Origin: Pseudoxanthomonas gei
Lineage (GTDB): Bacteria > Pseudomonadota > Gammaproteobacteria > Xanthomonadales > Xanthomonadaceae
DNA: 64,000 nt
Reading direction: 5' to 3'
Assembly (NCBI RefSeq): GCF_010119615.1
Contig: NZ_QOVG01000008.1
Span: 124,001-188,000 of the forward strand
Each line of letters opens with the position of its first letter. The stretch's first letter is position 1. The position numbers were made by a program, and so were the translations under genes. This document shows, in pieces, positions 47,060 through 54,881 of this stretch. Below the pieces are notes generated by a model. The model was not told the DNA's origin, did no database searches, and saw only the letters and a program-made list of their open reading frames with translations.

Positions 47060-48628
47060 ATGAGTGAGCCGGCAAGCCAGGCGCGCGCGCGCGATCTGTC
47101 CGCCGTCGCCCAGGAACATGCGGTGGCACGTCGGTTCGACCAGGCAGCAGCCTGCTTCGAGCAGGCGCTCGCCATGCTGCCCGGCGATCCTGACCTGTTG
47201 CTGCAGTTGTCGTACATGGAGTCACTCGCGGGGCGCTACCGACTGGCCCACCGATATGCCTTGCAGGCGGCCGTCAGGCACACACGGCAGCCGGAGGTGG
47301 TCAAGGAGCTGCTGGCGCGCCTGCGTACGTTCAATGAAATCCCCACGATGTCCGCGTGCATTGAGCGGCTGTTGCCGATGTCGGGTATTCCGATTCCGCT
47401 GCTGATCACCATCGCGGCCCAACTGACGTATGCAGGACAACCGGAGAAGGCCATCCTGTTCCTGGACGAGGCCGCGCGTGGCGATCCTGATTACCCGCCG
47501 ACCTTGCTGTCGCGCGGCCATGTGCTGATCTACCTGGGGCGCTTCGACGAGGCCGCTGCCGACCTCGCCCGGGTACTGAGGCGCGCACCACAACTTGCGC
47601 AGGGATACTGGTTGCAATCGCAGGTGCGCAGGCAAAGCCAGGACGACAACCACGTCAGGCAGATCGTCGCCCAGTTGCAGGTGCCGCAGCGCACGGTCCA
47701 GGACCAGGCGTTGCTTGGCTTTGCCTTGCACAAGGAGCTCGACGACCTGGGTCGGCATGACGAGGCGTGGCACGCACTGGTCAGCGGATGCGCCAGCAAG
47801 CGCGCAGCACTGCGGTACGACGCTGAGCAGAACACCCGCATGTTCGACGGGCTGCTGCGATTCATGCCGCGGGCTTCCAGCACCCATGACGCCAGCTCCC
47901 ATTCGACGGCCCCCGTCTTCATCGTGGGCATGCATCGCTCCGGCACCACGTTGCTGGAGCAGCTGCTGGATGGACATTCCGATGTCGCAGGGCAAGGGGA
48001 GCTCTACGATTTCACCAGCGCCATGCGCTACGCCACCGATCACCACTGCGCCGGAGTCATGGACGCACGCCTTGCAGAACGGGCGATGGACGTGGATTTC
48101 GGAGAGGTCGGGCAGCGCTACCTTGCGGGCGTCGCGTGGCGGCTGAAAGGCGAACGCTTCTTTGTCGACAAGCTTCCGTCCAATTTCCTCAATGCAGGCT
48201 TCATCTGTGAAGCACTGCCGCGGGCGAAGATCCTGCACATGGTGCGAGATCCGATGGAAACCTGCTTCTCCAACCTGCGCGAGCTGTTTTCCGAGGCCAA
48301 TCCATATAGTTACGACCAGCTGGAACTGGCCGGATTCTTCAACCAGTACCGCAAATTGATGGCGCATTGGCACGCGCGCTATCCCGGACGGATCCTCGAC
48401 GTGGATTACGCGCGCCTGACTCGCGAACCGGAGCATGAGCTTCGCCGCGTGTGCGACTTCATGGGGATCACGTTCGAGCCTTCCATGCTGCAACTGCAGG
48501 ACAGGAGGAGGGGCGTAGTCACCGCCAGCGCCGTGCAGGTAAGAGGCGGAATCCAGGCACAGGACACGCCGAAGTGGCGCGCGTATGAGAAGCACCTGCA
48601 GCCCCTGAGGCGGGGACTGGGCGGGTAA
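47060..48628 (+). CDS. TPR-containing sulfotransferase, copy 2
   Basis: The 522-residue protein has the same two-part build as its upstream neighbour: TPR helices (about 1-260; FDQAAACFEQALAMLPGDPD and LGRFDEAAADLARVLRRAPQ) and a sulfotransferase domain with PVFIVGMHRSGTTLLEQLLD at about 286-305 and KILHMVRDPMETCFSNLREL for the 3'-phosphate. The two proteins are clearly paralogous but well diverged, so the duplication is old and they may have different acceptors. An upstream in-frame GTG at 47015 would overlap copy 1; ATG 47060 is preferred. It ends at a bidirectional terminator shared with tsf. Confidence 0.87.
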   Translation: MSEPASQARARDLSAVAQEHAVARRFDQAAACFEQALAMLPGDPDLLLQLSYMESLAGRYRLAHRYALQAAVRHTRQPEVVKELLARLRTFNEIPTMSACIERLLPMSGIPIPLLITIAAQLTYAGQPEKAILFLDEAARGDPDYPPTLLSRGHVLIYLGRFDEAAADLARVLRRAPQLAQGYWLQSQVRRQSQDDNHVRQIVAQLQVPQRTVQDQALLGFALHKELDDLGRHDEAWHALVSGCASKRAALRYDAEQNTRMFDGLLRFMPRASSTHDASSHSTAPVFIVGMHRSGTTLLEQLLDGHSDVAGQGELYDFTSAMRYATDHHCAGVMDARLAERAMDVDFGEVGQRYLAGVAWRLKGERFFVDKLPSNFLNAGFICEALPRAKILHMVRDPMETCFSNLRELFSEANPYSYDQLELAGFFNQYRKLMAHWHARYPGRILDVDYARLTREPEHELRRVCDFMGITFEPSMLQLQDRRRGVVTASAVQVRGGIQAQDTPKWRAYEKHLQPLRRGLGG

Positions 48629-48674
48629 CCCGGATGCTTGGTCACGGGCGCGGAGATTGATGATCCGGCCAAAG

Positions 48675-48704
48675 AAAAAGCCCGCAATTACTTGCGGGCT
48701 TTTT
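48675..48704. terminator. Bidirectional terminator between sulfotransferase 2 and tsf
   Basis: A perfect 13-bp stem (48675-48687 with 48692-48704), loop of 4 nt, with A-tract and T-tract built into the stem so it works on both strands. It lies 47 bp after the sulfotransferase stop and 24 bp after the tsf stop. Confidence 0.92.
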
Positions 48705-48727
48705 CGTCTGTCGCTTGGCGAGGAGGA

Positions 48728-49606
48728 TCAGGCCAGGCCGGCCTGCTTCATCACTTCGGCGGCGTAGTCCTCGACGACCTTCTCGATGCCTTCGCCGACG
48801 GCCAGGCGCTGGAAACCGATCACTTCGGCGCCGGCGGCCTTCAGCACGGCCTCGACGCTCTGGTTGGTGTCCAGTACGTAGGGCTGGCCGTACAGGGTGA
48901 CCTCGTTGACGATCTTGGCGATCTTGCCGCCGATGATCTTCTCAAGGATGTCTGCCGGCTTGGCCTTGTCCTTGTCGGTCATTTTGGCCAGCTCGATTTC
49001 CTTTTCCTTGGCCACGAACTCGGCCGGCACGTCGGATGCCTTCACGTGCGGCGGGTTCATCGCCGCCACGTGCATGGCCAGGCCGCGCGCCAGTTCGACG
49101 TCGCCACCCTTGACCTCGATGAGCACGCCAATGCGGCCGCCGTGCACATAGGCAGCGACGTTGTTGGCGCTGTCGATGCTGGCCAGGCGACGCACCTGCA
49201 CGTTCTCGCCGACCTTGGCGATGACGGCGGCGCGGGTTTCCTCGACGGTATCGCCCGAAGCCAGCTTGGCGCTCTTCAGCGCCTCTGCATCGGCGGCACC
49301 GGAGGCCAGCGCGGCCTGGGCCACGGACTCGGTGAAGGCCAGGAAGTTCTCATCCTTGGCCACGAAGTCGGTCTCGGAGTTGATCTCGACCAGCACGGCC
49401 TTGTGGCCGGACTGGGCCATGGCGATGCGGCCTTCGGCGGCGATGCGGCCTGCCTTCTTGTCGGCCTTGGCCAGGCCCTGCTTGCGCAGCCATTCGGCGG
49501 AGACGTCGATGTCGCCACTGTTTTCGGTGAGTGCCTTCTTGCATTCCATCATGCCGGCGCCAGTGCGCTCGCGCAGTTCCTTGACCAGGGAAGCGGTGAT
49601 TTCCAC
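48728..49606 (-). CDS. tsf: Translation elongation factor Ts
   Basis: EF-Ts exchanges GDP for GTP on EF-Tu. The 292-residue protein has the N-terminal UBA-like domain [20 protein letters not shown], the Tu-contacting [10 protein letters not shown] at 79-88, and the two core subdomains ending in [20 protein letters not shown]. It follows rpsB after a 128-bp spacer containing three hairpins. The operon ends here at a terminator; pyrH does not follow. Confidence 0.97.
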   Translation of the reverse strand: MEITASLVKELRERTGAGMMECKKALTENSGDIDVSAEWLRKQGLAKADKKAGRIAAEGRIAMAQSGHKAVLVEINSETDFVAKDENFLAFTESVAQAALASGAADAEALKSAKLASGDTVEETRAAVIAKVGENVQVRRLASIDSANNVAAYVHGGRIGVLIEVKGGDVELARGLAMHVAAMNPPHVKASDVPAEFVAKEKEIELAKMTDKDKAKPADILEKIIGGKIAKIVNEVTLYGQPYVLDTNQSVEAVLKAAGAEVIGFQRLAVGEGIEKVVEDYAAEVMKQAGLA

Positions 49607-49633
49607 GGAATTACCTCGTTTTGTGCGATGTAG

Positions 49634-49722
49634 GGTGGGCCTTGGCCCACCATCGGGACGCGGCGTGGCAACAAAACGCCACGCGGCTGTTCAATGGCAG
49701 CCGCGCATCGTCGCGCGGCTGC
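49634..49722 (-). promoter_or_regulatory. Three consecutive hairpins in the rpsB-tsf spacer
   Basis: Three perfect inverted repeats lie in a row: 49634-49641 with 49644-49651 (8 bp), 49663-49669 with 49678-49684 (7 bp), and 49697-49706 with 49713-49722 (10 bp). None is followed by a T run on the minus strand. They could be attenuating, processing or mRNA-stabilising elements that set the S2 to EF-Ts ratio. Confidence 0.55.
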
Positions 49723-49734
49723 GTTGCGCCTTGG

Positions 49735-50604
49735 TTACTCGGCGGCCTGCTTGTCGGTCGCTTCGTTCTCGGCCACTTCGGCCTGGGCACGGGCCAGGCC
49801 TTCGCCTGCGTCGTCAGCCTTCTTGGCGGCCGGGGCAGCCTTCTTGGCCGGCGCACGGCCGCGCGGGCCCTTGCCGTCGCCTTCCGAGAAATCCTCTTCG
49901 CGCACGGAAGCCGAGTTCGGAGCGGCGGCCTTGCCTTCCAGAACGGCGTCGGCAGCGGCGCGTGCGTACAGCTGCACGGCGCGGATGGCGTCGTCGTTGC
50001 CCGGGATCGGGTAGTCGACCAGGGCCGGGTCGTAGTTGCTGTCGACCACGGCGATCACCGGGATGCCGAGCTTCTTGGCTTCCTTGATGGCGATGTCTTC
50101 ATGGCCGATGTCGATCACGAAGATCGCGTCGGGCAGTCGGTTCATGTCCTTGATGCCGCCCAGCGAAGCGAACAGCTTCTCGCGCTCGCGGCGCAGACCC
50201 AGCACTTCGTGCTTGACCAGCTTCTCGAAGCTGCCGTCGGTCTCGCCGGCTTCCAGCTCCTTCAGGCGCGCCACCGACTTCTTCACCGTGGCGAAGTTGG
50301 TCAGGGTGCCGCCCAGCCAGCGCTGGGTCATGTACGGCTGGCCGCTGCGGATGGCTTCTTCCTTCATCGGCTCGCGCGCGCTGCGCTTGGTGCCGAGGAA
50401 CAGGATGATGCCGCGCTTCTGGGCCACGCCCGAGATGAAGTTCATCGCGTCGTTGAACAGCGGGACGGTCTTCTCGAGGTTGATGATGTGGATCTTGCCG
50501 CGGGCGCCGAAGATGTACGGAGCCATCTTGGGGTTCCAGTAACGGGTCTGGTGGCCGAAATGGACGCCGGCTTCCAGCATCTGGCGCATGGTGACTTGGG
50601 GCAT
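49735..50604 (-). CDS. rpsB: 30S ribosomal protein S2
   Basis: The 289-residue protein is S2 (uS2) with the family segments [56 protein letters not shown] and [20 protein letters not shown]. After the core it has an Ala/Lys/Glu-rich tail of about 60 residues ([20 protein letters not shown]), longer than in E. coli S2. ATG 50604 has AGGAG 9 nt upstream. It is preceded by a consensus promoter and a leader of about 240 nt. Confidence 0.97.
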   Translation of the reverse strand: MPQVTMRQMLEAGVHFGHQTRYWNPKMAPYIFGARGKIHIINLEKTVPLFNDAMNFISGVAQKRGIILFLGTKRSAREPMKEEAIRSGQPYMTQRWLGGTLTNFATVKKSVARLKELEAGETDGSFEKLVKHEVLGLRREREKLFASLGGIKDMNRLPDAIFVIDIGHEDIAIKEAKKLGIPVIAVVDSNYDPALVDYPIPGNDDAIRAVQLYARAAADAVLEGKAAAPNSASVREEDFSEGDGKGPRGRAPAKKAAPAAKKADDAGEGLARAQAEVAENEATDKQAAE

Positions 50605-50843
50605 TGCGATAACTCCTGAAAGGGAACCTGCCGCCAGCTTTGGTAAAGGCGGTTGCACCACTGCGGACAGCGGGGCGATGGTTCCGGGGTTGGGCCTCCC
50701 TGCGGCTTCCGTGTCCGAACCCCTTGATTCCATTGGAGTTATCCAGTGGAGGCGGAGGCACCCCGGCACGGGCTGTGGCAGCAGGTGTGTATTCGCCGGT
50801 GTCGTCCGGCGTGGACGGTCTTGCGGGCTGGGCCCGACAAAGC
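50605..50843 (-). promoter_or_regulatory. rpsB mRNA leader with sequence complementary to the ribosome binding site
   Basis: The region between the predicted transcription start (about 50843) and the rpsB ATG is about 240 nt and holds no gene. Its segment 50735-50743 reads GATAACTCC on the minus strand, the exact complement of GGAGTTATC at 50608-50616, which contains the rpsB Shine-Dalgarno. The pairing would hide the ribosome site. S2 is known to repress its own translation through the rpsB leader in E. coli. Confidence 0.55.
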
Positions 50844-50849
50844 CGCGAA

Positions 50850-50878
50850 ATTATAGCTGCAACAAGGACTTGCCGCAA
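50850..50878 (-). promoter_or_regulatory. Sigma-70 promoter of rpsB-tsf
   Basis: On the minus strand TTGCGG (50873-50878) and a perfect TATAAT (50850-50855) are separated by exactly 17 bp. It lies 25 bp downstream of the fimbrial operon stop; no terminator is visible between that operon and this promoter. Confidence 0.75.
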
Positions 50879-50903
50879 ACTGCCGCTTCAGGGCGCGGCT
50901 GGA

Positions 50904-52883
50904 TCACCTTCGCCGCCGCGCACCGATCTGCAGGTGGGCGTCCTGGCGGACATTCACCTGCACCGCCTGGCCGGGCGCCTCGTCGATAAACCAGGGCAGG
51001 GGCAGGTTGTCGGGAACGGCGGTTACAAGGTGCGGCCCCGCCGCCACACGCGGGAAGCTGAAATTTCCCAGGCTGTCGGTCCGGACCGAGTAACGTCCGT
51101 CCAGGATCACGGTGATGTTGGCTGCAGGCTGCTCGGACGCGGCGCGTTGACCGTCATCGTTCTCGTCCAGGAACAGGCTGCCGCTGATGCTGCCCACTGC
51201 GCCGCCGGGCGCGCCACCCAGAACGCCCTGCTGGCGGCCCGCCTGACGGTCGTAGCGCAGGGTCAGGAACAGCGAGCGGTCGCGCGGCAGGGAAATGAAG
51301 GGCGTCCCGGTAACCAGCGGGTCCAGTACGAACGGCGAGCGCTGCGAGCCCTCGCTCTGGTAGACCATGGCCGATAGTGCCCAGTGCGGCTGCAGGCGCC
51401 AGTTCAAGCCGATGTTGAAGTCACTTCCGCGTTGGGCACTTGGCCCGTCGCCCTCGGTCCAGCGCGCACTGCCGTCCAACGACAAGGTGTTGGTGAGATC
51501 GCCGCCGCCGTACAGGGTCAGGCTGGTGCTGCGGGTCGCTGCTTCGCCGTCGTAGACCAAAGATCCATGCGAGAGCGAAGCAGACAGTCGCCGGGCCTGC
51601 TTGACCGCGAAAGACTGGTCGACACTTACTTGCCAGCTGTCTGCATGGTTGCCCGCCGTGGCCAGGTCGAGCTGCACGCGCGTCTGGCCCCATGCATTGC
51701 GCTTGTCGGCGAACCACTGGGTGCTATAGCTGCCGCCGTCGTCGCCCGAGGCGTGCCGCGTGTTGAAGCTGGCGCCATAACCGAGCGTGCTGCTGGCCTG
51801 GTAGCGCCCGAAGGCGGTGGCGTAGACACCGTCGAATCCGTCCCCGGATATGGAGCGGATGGTATCCACGCCGCCATTCCAGCTCCAGCGCGCGTATTGG
51901 TAGCCAACGCGGTAGTACCCGCCTTCGGCATCGTTGTTGATCGGCAGTGCGCCCCAGGAAAGCCCCGGGTCCAGGCGGAAAACGCCGTAGTTGTGCGTAT
52001 AACGGCCGCGGCGGGAACTGGCATCGACCCAGGCGCCGCTGGCGTGGCCGCGGTCGCCGTTGCTGGACAACAGGTTGAACTGCATCGCGTCGCGGGCGCC
52101 ATCCCATGATGTTCCGGCATACATCGCACGGGTATCGCCCACTGCGAAAACAGCTTCTTCCAGTGCGTCGGGCACGATGCGGCCCTGCGTTCCCAGGAAC
52201 ATGGCGCTGCCTTTCCACTGTGGTGCCCAGGACCACTGCGCGCCGAGCGAGGCGACGTCACCATCGGCGATGTCGAAGCCGACCATGCGCGTGCCGTTGT
52301 AAATCCCCGCACGTCCCAGGGAGGCCTGCAGCAGCAGGCCGCTGCCTTCGTTGCGCCATTCTGTGGCGGCACCGGCCAGGGCCACGGTCGGCATGAAGAA
52401 GCGATACTGGTTGTACTGCAGCGGGGTCAGTGGGGTATTGAGCACGCCCAGGCCGTTGCTGCCGAGCCAGCCGCCGTCCAGATTGAGGTCCCGCTGCCAC
52501 AGGGTGATGGCGCCACCCAGCCCTCCATCACCTCGGAAGCGATCCCGGTTGCTGCGAAACAGGGTGGCGTCCAGCGAGAAACTTCCCAGGCTGGGCGTTT
52601 CCCAGAACCCGCCGACCGAAAGGCCTTGCTCGGTGAAAGTCCCTTCGCCGCGTTCGGAATGGCTGAGATTGAGTTCCGCACGCACCGAGCGTGGCAGACC
52701 CTCATCGTCGTATTCCTCATCCTCGTCAGGAGGCAACACCTGCAGGTCCTCGCGGGAGATGATCCGGTCCCGGTACGGCGCCGCGTGAACCGATGCGGCC
52801 GCAAAGGCGGGTGGACTGGTGGCATTGAGGACCAGCGCCGCGACGACGGCCAGCGGAAGCGGGTACGTCGTGCTCCTCCTCAT
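50904..52883 (-). CDS. Usher-like outer-membrane beta-barrel protein of the fimbrial operon
   Basis: The 659-residue protein has a signal peptide (about 1-28), an acidic segment (LPPDEDEEYDDEG near 50-62), a beta-strand-rich middle of about 75-560 with alternating aromatic residues and many Gly/Asn/Asp turns as in a large barrel, and a C-terminal Ig-like domain from about 564 (GSISGSLFLDENDDGQRAAS and TDSLGNFSFPRVAAGPHLVT) resembling SdrD-B/carboxypeptidase-regulatory folds. By position after pilin and chaperone genes it should be the outer-membrane exporter, but classical ushers are 800 residues or more and start with a periplasmic domain not seen here. Coupled to the chaperone gene by a 4-bp overlap. 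Confidence 0.65.
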   Translation of the reverse strand: MRRSTTYPLPLAVVAALVLNATSPPAFAAASVHAAPYRDRIISREDLQVLPPDEDEEYDDEGLPRSVRAELNLSHSERGEGTFTEQGLSVGGFWETPSLGSFSLDATLFRSNRDRFRGDGGLGGAITLWQRDLNLDGGWLGSNGLGVLNTPLTPLQYNQYRFFMPTVALAGAATEWRNEGSGLLLQASLGRAGIYNGTRMVGFDIADGDVASLGAQWSWAPQWKGSAMFLGTQGRIVPDALEEAVFAVGDTRAMYAGTSWDGARDAMQFNLLSSNGDRGHASGAWVDASSRRGRYTHNYGVFRLDPGLSWGALPINNDAEGGYYRVGYQYARWSWNGGVDTIRSISGDGFDGVYATAFGRYQASSTLGYGASFNTRHASGDDGGSYSTQWFADKRNAWGQTRVQLDLATAGNHADSWQVSVDQSFAVKQARRLSASLSHGSLVYDGEAATRSTSLTLYGGGDLTNTLSLDGSARWTEGDGPSAQRGSDFNIGLNWRLQPHWALSAMVYQSEGSQRSPFVLDPLVTGTPFISLPRDRSLFLTLRYDRQAGRQQGVLGGAPGGAVGSISGSLFLDENDDGQRAASEQPAANITVILDGRYSVRTDSLGNFSFPRVAAGPHLVTAVPDNLPLPWFIDEAPGQAVQVNVRQDAHLQIGARRRR

Positions 52884-53680
52884 CGGGCGAAAATGGTCTC
52901 GATGTACAGGTGTTGCGAATCGAAATCCAGGCGCCCTTTCAGGCTCAGCGGATACACGATGGCCGGGGCGGGGGCGCGGTCGTTGTCGCTTTGCGGCGTC
53001 AGCACGATGTCGCGCGTCTCCCCGGCCAGGACCGGTAGGCTTGAGGGGGTAAAGGTGAAGCGGCGGCCACTTGCGTCCTTGCCGTCGATGAAACCCTCCA
53101 GGCGTCCGTGCGCATTGCCCTCGTTGCGCACCCTCAGCGCCGGAAGCAGGTTGCCTTCCATGGTCAGGAGTTGCTGCCCGGCAACGGCCAGCCTGGCCGA
53201 GGCGTCGCCCACGGACAGGTAGACGATGATCCCGATCCGGCCGGAAACCGGGACCACGACGCCGCCCTGGACGCTTTCAGGATCCCCTTCCAGCAGGATG
53301 GCAAACCGGCATTCGCCGGCCGGTGCGTCAGCGGGAACCGCGACTTCGAAACGATAGCGACGCTTGCCATTGGCGGCGATGGTGACTTCGGGTGCCTCCA
53401 GGCCAACCCAGGGCCGGCAGCTGCCCTGCGCCAGTTCCTCGGAAAATACCGCGGCGCCCCCCGCGTCCAGGTGCCAATCCGCGGTCTTGAGGCTGAGATG
53501 CGCGGTCTGCCCCGAAAGGTTGGATATCTCCACGACGTTGCGATAGGTCGTGCCAGGCTTCGCACTGTCTTCGAAGCGTGGCGGGGACACCAGCACGGAG
53601 AAGCTTCCGGCCGAAGCGGTCATTGACAGCAGCAGGCCGCACATGGCCAGCAGCAGGCGTCCGGGAAGAATGGGACTCAC
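52880..53680 (-). CDS. Periplasmic pilus-chaperone-like protein
   Basis: The 266-residue protein has a signal peptide (LLLAMCGLLLSMTASAG) and an N-terminal PapD-like Ig domain (FSVLVSPPRFEDSAKPGTTY, then VVEISNLSGQTAHLSLKTAD) with a second beta domain (GNLLPALRVRNEGNAHGRLE and SSLPVLAGETRDIVLTP). The two-domain build and position between subunit and barrel genes fit a donor-strand chaperone, though the sequence is remote from PapD/FimC. GTG start overlaps the previous stop by 4 bp. Confidence 0.7.
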   Translation of the reverse strand: MSPILPGRLLLAMCGLLLSMTASAGSFSVLVSPPRFEDSAKPGTTYRNVVEISNLSGQTAHLSLKTADWHLDAGGAAVFSEELAQGSCRPWVGLEAPEVTIAANGKRRYRFEVAVPADAPAGECRFAILLEGDPESVQGGVVVPVSGRIGIIVYLSVGDASARLAVAGQQLLTMEGNLLPALRVRNEGNAHGRLEGFIDGKDASGRRFTFTPSSLPVLAGETRDIVLTPQSDNDRAPAPAIVYPLSLKGRLDFDSQHLYIETIFAR

Positions 53681-54144
53681 GGTGTCTCCAGATCCAGTTC
53701 AAAGGAAAAACGCAGTTGTTCAGTGCGGACCAGCTTCTGCCCGTCCGCCTGTATGACCAGGCGCAAGGTGTCTTCGATCAGGCCTTGTCGCAACGGACCG
53801 GCGTACACCAGGGCGCGCTCGCCGGAGCGCAGAGCTCCTGGGAGCAAGGTCCCGTGGGTGGTCCAGCTGGCAGTGACCTGGCCGATCGGTTGCTCGGGCA
53901 GGGTCATGTAAATGCGTCCCTGGCGGCCATTCCAGGCGTCGGTGTCCAGACGTACCAGGACGGTGGTGACCCCCGTGACGCCGGCACCCCTGACCGATTG
54001 CGGAGCCACGCTGTCCCATTTCATTCGCAACGAACTGTCCAGCACCTGGCTTGCACTGTCGTCGACGGGGTAGGTCGCAGCGGTCGCGGAAACCGAAAGG
54101 GCAAGTGCTGCGAGCAAGGTGACGTTCACGAGGCGAGCCTTCAT
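53677..54144 (-). CDS. Small exported protein of the fimbrial operon
   Basis: The 155-residue protein has a signal peptide (VNVTLLAALALSVSATA) and a beta-rich mature part without cysteines (SSLRMKWDSVAPQSVRGAGV, VLVRLDTDAWNGRQGRIYMT, ERALVYAGPLRQGLIEDTLR). It is not recognised. Place and size suggest a minor or adaptor pilin, a second small chaperone, or a tip component. It overlaps both neighbours by 4 bp. Confidence 0.65.
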   Translation of the reverse strand: MKARLVNVTLLAALALSVSATAATYPVDDSASQVLDSSLRMKWDSVAPQSVRGAGVTGVTTVLVRLDTDAWNGRQGRIYMTLPEQPIGQVTASWTTHGTLLPGALRSGERALVYAGPLRQGLIEDTLRLVIQADGQKLVRTEQLRFSFELDLETP

Positions 54145-54785
54145 GGCGCAGACAACGTGTAGGTGACCTGGCCCGTGAACGTGCCGGCGGCGACCACCGC
54201 GTCATTGCCGTAGGCAAAGCTGTGGCAGCTCTCGCGCCAGGTGTTGACCGGGAAACTGGCGAGCGTCTGGCTACCAGGCGTGAAGGTCCCCGCCAGGATC
54301 GGCTGCGCGCCGGTATCGCCGTTGCCGCTGCTGGTCCAGCTGATCTGGGAAAAGGGAATGGTCTGGCCGCTGGAGTTGGTGAGGCTGGTCGGGACCGTGG
54401 CGGTGAGCGTGGCGGTGCCACTATTGCCGGGCAGGCGATAGAAGCCGCCGATGTAGATTTCCGCAGGCACGTCGCAGAAGGCATAGCTGTCCAGGCTGCT
54501 GGTGCCCTGGCTTGAGTTGCTGGTCATCGCCCGGTTGGCGCCATTGCCGACCACATTGGCCGGAACGACGACCGAGACTATGTTGATCGTGTTGTTGTTG
54601 GCGTTTCCGTTGTTGCCGAACGTGGTGACGTTGCTGTTGTAGGTGACGCTGGTACCGGTGCCCACCCGCAGATACACGGCACGCACGCCCGGGGAGATCG
54701 TGACCACATAAGCCGGTGCATCGAAGCACAGGCCCAGGGCGATCAATCCCGACAACAGCCGGATCATGGTCAGGGAAGCTCTCAT
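54141..54785 (-). CDS. Minor pilin-like protein of the fimbrial operon
   Basis: The 214-residue exported protein has a signal peptide (MIRLLSGLIALGLCFDAPAY) and an Asn/Thr/Gly/Val-rich beta mature part (AVYLRVGTGTSVTYNSNVTT, GTATLTATVPTSLTNSSGQT, IPFSQISWTSS). The segments LRVGTG, IPFSQI and the closing GTFTGQVTYTLSAP parallel LQVGTG, ISYSQI and GTYGGVNTN..RVTYTASMP of the next gene, so the two are paralogous subunits. Starts at 54797 or TTG 54800 are also open; 54785 gives the cleanest signal peptide. Preceded by a hairpin. Confidence 0.7.
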   Translation of the reverse strand: MRASLTMIRLLSGLIALGLCFDAPAYVVTISPGVRAVYLRVGTGTSVTYNSNVTTFGNNGNANNNTINIVSVVVPANVVGNGANRAMTSNSSQGTSSLDSYAFCDVPAEIYIGGFYRLPGNSGTATLTATVPTSLTNSSGQTIPFSQISWTSSGNGDTGAQPILAGTFTPGSQTLASFPVNTWRESCHSFAYGNDAVVAAGTFTGQVTYTLSAP

Positions 54786-54805
54786 GCGTTCTCTCATCAA
54801 GCAAA

Positions 54806-54830
54806 GGGCCGGCCAAGTCGCGGCCGGCCC
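54806..54830 (-). promoter_or_regulatory. Hairpin between the two pilin genes
   Basis: A perfect 9-bp G+C stem (54806-54814 with 54822-54830) with a 7-nt loop lies between the first pilin gene and the rest of the operon. Without a strong T run it may act as a partial terminator or 3' stabiliser, raising the first pilin above the downstream proteins, as in other fimbrial operons. Confidence 0.55.
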
Positions 54831-54881
54831 CTTACTTTCCTGCTGGTGCCGTAGGTTTTTCCGGTCGTTCCAGGAAGCCGG

